Below are positions 61,565-64,000 of a stretch of 64,000 nucleotides of DNA, one piece after another (within the stretch, counting starts at the first letter, position 1; every line of letters starts with the position of its first letter). This stretch comes from Oleiagrimonas sp. C23AA (GTDB lineage: Bacteria; Pseudomonadota; Gammaproteobacteria; Xanthomonadales; Rhodanobacteraceae): positions 1 through 64,000 of the forward strand of contig NZ_JAARLY010000003.1 of assembly GCF_011759385.1 (NCBI RefSeq), given 5' to 3'. The position numbers and the translations under genes are program-made. A model generated the notes under the pieces. It was not told the DNA's origin and did no database searches. It saw only the letters and a program-made list of their open reading frames with translations.

Positions 61565-64000
61565 ATGAAGCCCATGCTGGCTCATCCATTTTTGTTGACG
61601 GTGCTGGCGCTGGCCGCATCGACCGCCGCGGCGCCGGTGCGCGCCGCAAGCACCTATGCGCCCACCCACGTGGACACGGCCGTGGGTAGCACCACCGCCG
61701 TGGCGCACTGGCTGATCCAGTCCAGCGCCAAGGCGCAGCAGGATGGCGCGCAGATTTCCTCGGCGGGCTTTTCCACCCGGGGCTGGTATCCGGTCAGCGG
61801 CCGCGCCACGGTGATGGCCGGCTTGCTGGAGAACGGCACGTACAAGCACGTGTTCTACAGCGACAACCTGAGTGCCGTGCAGGTGCCCGATGCCAGCGGC
61901 AATCTGTTCGTCAATCCCTGGTGGTACCGCACCCAGTTCACGCTTGCCGCGATGTCGCCGGGCGCGCACATCCTGCTGCGCACCAAGGGGGTGATCGCCA
62001 GCGCCGACCTGTGGGTGAACGGGCACCGGGTGGCCGACCACGCCGACGTGGCCGGTGCCTATCCGGTGCACGAGTTCGACGTCACGCGCTGGGTGCACGC
62101 CGGCGACAACGTGATGGCGTTGCGCGTGCATCCGGGCGATCCCAGGCGGCACCTGTCGATCGGCTGGGTCGACTGGAATCCGACGCCGCCGGACAACAAC
62201 ATGGGGCCCTGGCGTGGCGTGGACATCGTGCGGACCGGACCGGTCCAGCTGCGCTTCGCTCAGGTGACCACGGACCTGTCCGTGCCCGAGCTGGCGCGTG
62301 CCGCGCTGACGGTCAGGGTGCAGGCGCGCAATCTGGACACGGTGGCGCACCAGGCGGTCGTCACCGGCACGGTGGCCGGGGTGCCGCTGCAGCGGACCAT
62401 CCAGCTGGCGCCGGGCCAGGCGCGCACGGTGTCATTCACGCCGGCGACCGATCCCGGGCTGGAGCTGAAGCACCCGAAGGTCTGGTGGCCAGCCGGCATG
62501 GGCGGGCATCCGCTGTACCGGCTGCGCATGGCGGCGCAGGTGGATGGCACCGGCTCCGACCATGTCGCCACCACCTTCGGCATACGCCGCGTCGATTCGC
62601 GGCTGACCAAGCAAGGTTATCGCCAGTTCCTGATCAATGGCCGGCCGCTGCTGATCCGTGGCGCCGGCTGGGCGCCGGACATGTTCCTGCGCGACGACCC
62701 GAAACGCATGGCCGCCGAGTTCAGCTACGTGCGCAACCTGGGGCTGAACACCATCCGCAGCGAGGGCAAGCTGGAAGACCAGCGTTTCTACGACCTGGCC
62801 GATCGCAACGGCATCATGATCCTGGCTGGCTGGGAATGCTGCGACAAATGGGAGTCGTTCGCCAAGACCGGCGGTTCGCCATGGAGCGCCGCCGACACCC
62901 GGGTCGCGCAGGCCTCGATGGCCAGCGAGGCGCGCCTGCTGCGCAATCATCCCTCGGTGATCGGTTTCCTGATCGGTAGTGACAACGCGCCGCCGCCGGC
63001 CATCGCCAGGATGTACGTCGACACCCTGCACGCCGAGCACTGGCCGGCCCCGATCATCGCCGCGGCCTCGGCGGCGACGACCGCCCAGACCGGTCCCTCG
63101 GGCATGAAGATGAGCGGGCCCTACGCCTGGGTGCCGTCGGCGTACTGGTACGCCGACAAGGAGGGCGGTGCGTTCGGCTTCAACTCCGAAACCAGTGCCG
63201 GTGCCGTGATTCCACGGCAGGAGGACCTGGTGCGCATGCTTTCGCCGCAGGAGCGCGAGGCGCTGTGGAAGTACCCGCAGCTACGGCAGTTTCACGCCTC
63301 GGCGGCCTGGTCGCCGTTCGCCCGCCTGACGCTGTTCGATACCGCGCTGGCCAAGCGCTATGGCAAGCCAAAAAACCTGGCCGACTACGTTGCCAAGGCG
63401 CAACTGGACAACTACGCCAACACCCGCGCGCAGTTCGAGGCCTACAACGCGCACCGTGACGCAGCCAAGCCCTCGACGGGCGTGATCTACTGGATGCTCA
63501 ACAATGCCTGGCCGTCGCTGCACTGGCATCTGTACGATTACTTCATGAACCCGGGCGGCGCCTACTTCGGTGCCCAGAAGGCCAATGAGCCGGTGCATAT
63601 CCAGTATGCGTACGACACCGGCGCGATCGTGCTGGTCAACCAGACGCGCACCGCCGAACAGGGGCTGCGGGCGCGCATCCGGGTGCGCAACCTGGATGGC
63701 AGCGTGCGCTACCAGCGGCAGCTGGCGCATCTGGACCTGGCCGCCAGCCAGGTGCGGCAAGTGGCCACCGTGCCGGCGCTGAAGGGCCTTTCGCGTACCT
63801 ATTTCGTCGAACTGGAGCTGACCGGCGCCAACGGTCGGCCGGTCAGCCGCAACGTGTACTGGCTGTCGACCCGAGCCGATACCCTGGATTGGGCGCATTC
63901 GAACTGGTACACGACGCCGCTGCGCCAGTATGCGGACTTGAGTGCGTTGCAGTCGCTGCCGGTCGCGACCAGCCAGGTACACGCGACGCTGCGGCGCGCC
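61565..64000 (+). CDS. GH2 exo-beta-D-glucosaminidase-like enzyme, partial
   Basis: 812 codons, cut by the window end. Signal peptide, then the GH2 sugar-binding (jelly-roll) domain with YRTQFTLAAMSPGAHILLRT, the immunoglobulin-like domain, and the (beta/alpha)8 catalytic domain. The acid/base Asp473 lies in FLIGSDNAPP and the nucleophile Glu542 in GFNSETSAG, spaced like the catalytic pair of exo-beta-glucosaminidase CsxA. This suggests release of glucosamine from chitosan oligomers; a mannosidase-like role is the main alternative. Coupled to the permease. Confidence 0.85.
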   Translation, partial: MKPMLAHPFLLTVLALAASTAAAPVRAASTYAPTHVDTAVGSTTAVAHWLIQSSAKAQQDGAQISSAGFSTRGWYPVSGRATVMAGLLENGTYKHVFYSDNLSAVQVPDASGNLFVNPWWYRTQFTLAAMSPGAHILLRTKGVIASADLWVNGHRVADHADVAGAYPVHEFDVTRWVHAGDNVMALRVHPGDPRRHLSIGWVDWNPTPPDNNMGPWRGVDIVRTGPVQLRFAQVTTDLSVPELARAALTVRVQARNLDTVAHQAVVTGTVAGVPLQRTIQLAPGQARTVSFTPATDPGLELKHPKVWWPAGMGGHPLYRLRMAAQVDGTGSDHVATTFGIRRVDSRLTKQGYRQFLINGRPLLIRGAGWAPDMFLRDDPKRMAAEFSYVRNLGLNTIRSEGKLEDQRFYDLADRNGIMILAGWECCDKWESFAKTGGSPWSAADTRVAQASMASEARLLRNHPSVIGFLIGSDNAPPPAIARMYVDTLHAEHWPAPIIAAASAATTAQTGPSGMKMSGPYAWVPSAYWYADKEGGAFGFNSETSAGAVIPRQEDLVRMLSPQEREALWKYPQLRQFHASAAWSPFARLTLFDTALAKRYGKPKNLADYVAKAQLDNYANTRAQFEAYNAHRDAAKPSTGVIYWMLNNAWPSLHWHLYDYFMNPGGAYFGAQKANEPVHIQYAYDTGAIVLVNQTRTAEQGLRARIRVRNLDGSVRYQRQLAHLDLAASQVRQVATVPALKGLSRTYFVELELTGANGRPVSRNVYWLSTRADTLDWAHSNWYTTPLRQYADLSALQSLPVATSQVHATLRRA

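Overview
The window is a piece of a GC-rich gammaproteobacterial chromosome, most likely order Xanthomonadales (Lysobacterales) and perhaps Rhodanobacteraceae. This rests on gene content and order (asd-fimV-truA-trpF, a soluble RnfB, an XAC0095-family protein, large TonB receptors), not on a database match.

Region 1 (about 1-24,270) is conserved backbone after two tandem, hairpin-rich 300-bp repeats at the left edge. It holds rsxB, a ClpP-type protease, metG, a DUF2147 protein, apbC-dcd, a lipoprotein, a HIT protein with a dienelactone hydrolase, rimO, greB, a TPR membrane protein, a lytic transglycosylase, psd, prmB-aroC, a 2-hydroxyacid dehydrogenase, asd, fimV and truA-trpF.

Region 2 (about 24,250-43,100) is a sedentary chromosomal integron inserted directly after trpF. 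A leftward integrase gene has lost its catalytic core by an in-frame deletion and keeps only the N-terminal domain and the last segment with the tyrosine. An attI-type junction at 25,049 is followed by about 37 rightward cassettes, mostly one small promoterless ORF plus a 56-103 bp attC site. Most products are unknown. Recognisable ones are DUF6438, DUF4279 (twice, one cut to 32 codons), DUF2251, RraB-like, DUF4826, a HEPN-like protein with an R-N-x-x-x-H motif, DUF4265, a methyltransferase, a VOC protein and several zinc-knuckle proteins. One cassette is present twice. The distal attC sites become progressively degenerate, and cassette-like units can be traced to about 47,100.

Region 3 (about 43,100-53,540) is accessory DNA of small genes: a Coa1-like protein, an XRE-DUF805 fusion, OsmC, VOC proteins, an XAC0095 protein behind a very structured leader, a RibD-C/DHFR-like reductase, a frameshifted GFA gene, a higBA module with a broken toxin and intact antitoxin, a second GFA remnant, several tiny membrane proteins and a TfoX N-terminal protein.

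Region 4 (53,645-64,000) holds a PAS-GAF-GGDEF diguanylate cyclase and then a probable sugar-use locus: a LacI-type operator, glucokinase, a TonB-dependent receptor, an APC-type permease and a GH2 exo-beta-D-glucosaminidase-like enzyme cut by the window end. Together they suggest uptake and breakdown of glucosaminides such as chitosan oligomers. All family calls come from reading the sequence; no database search was run.
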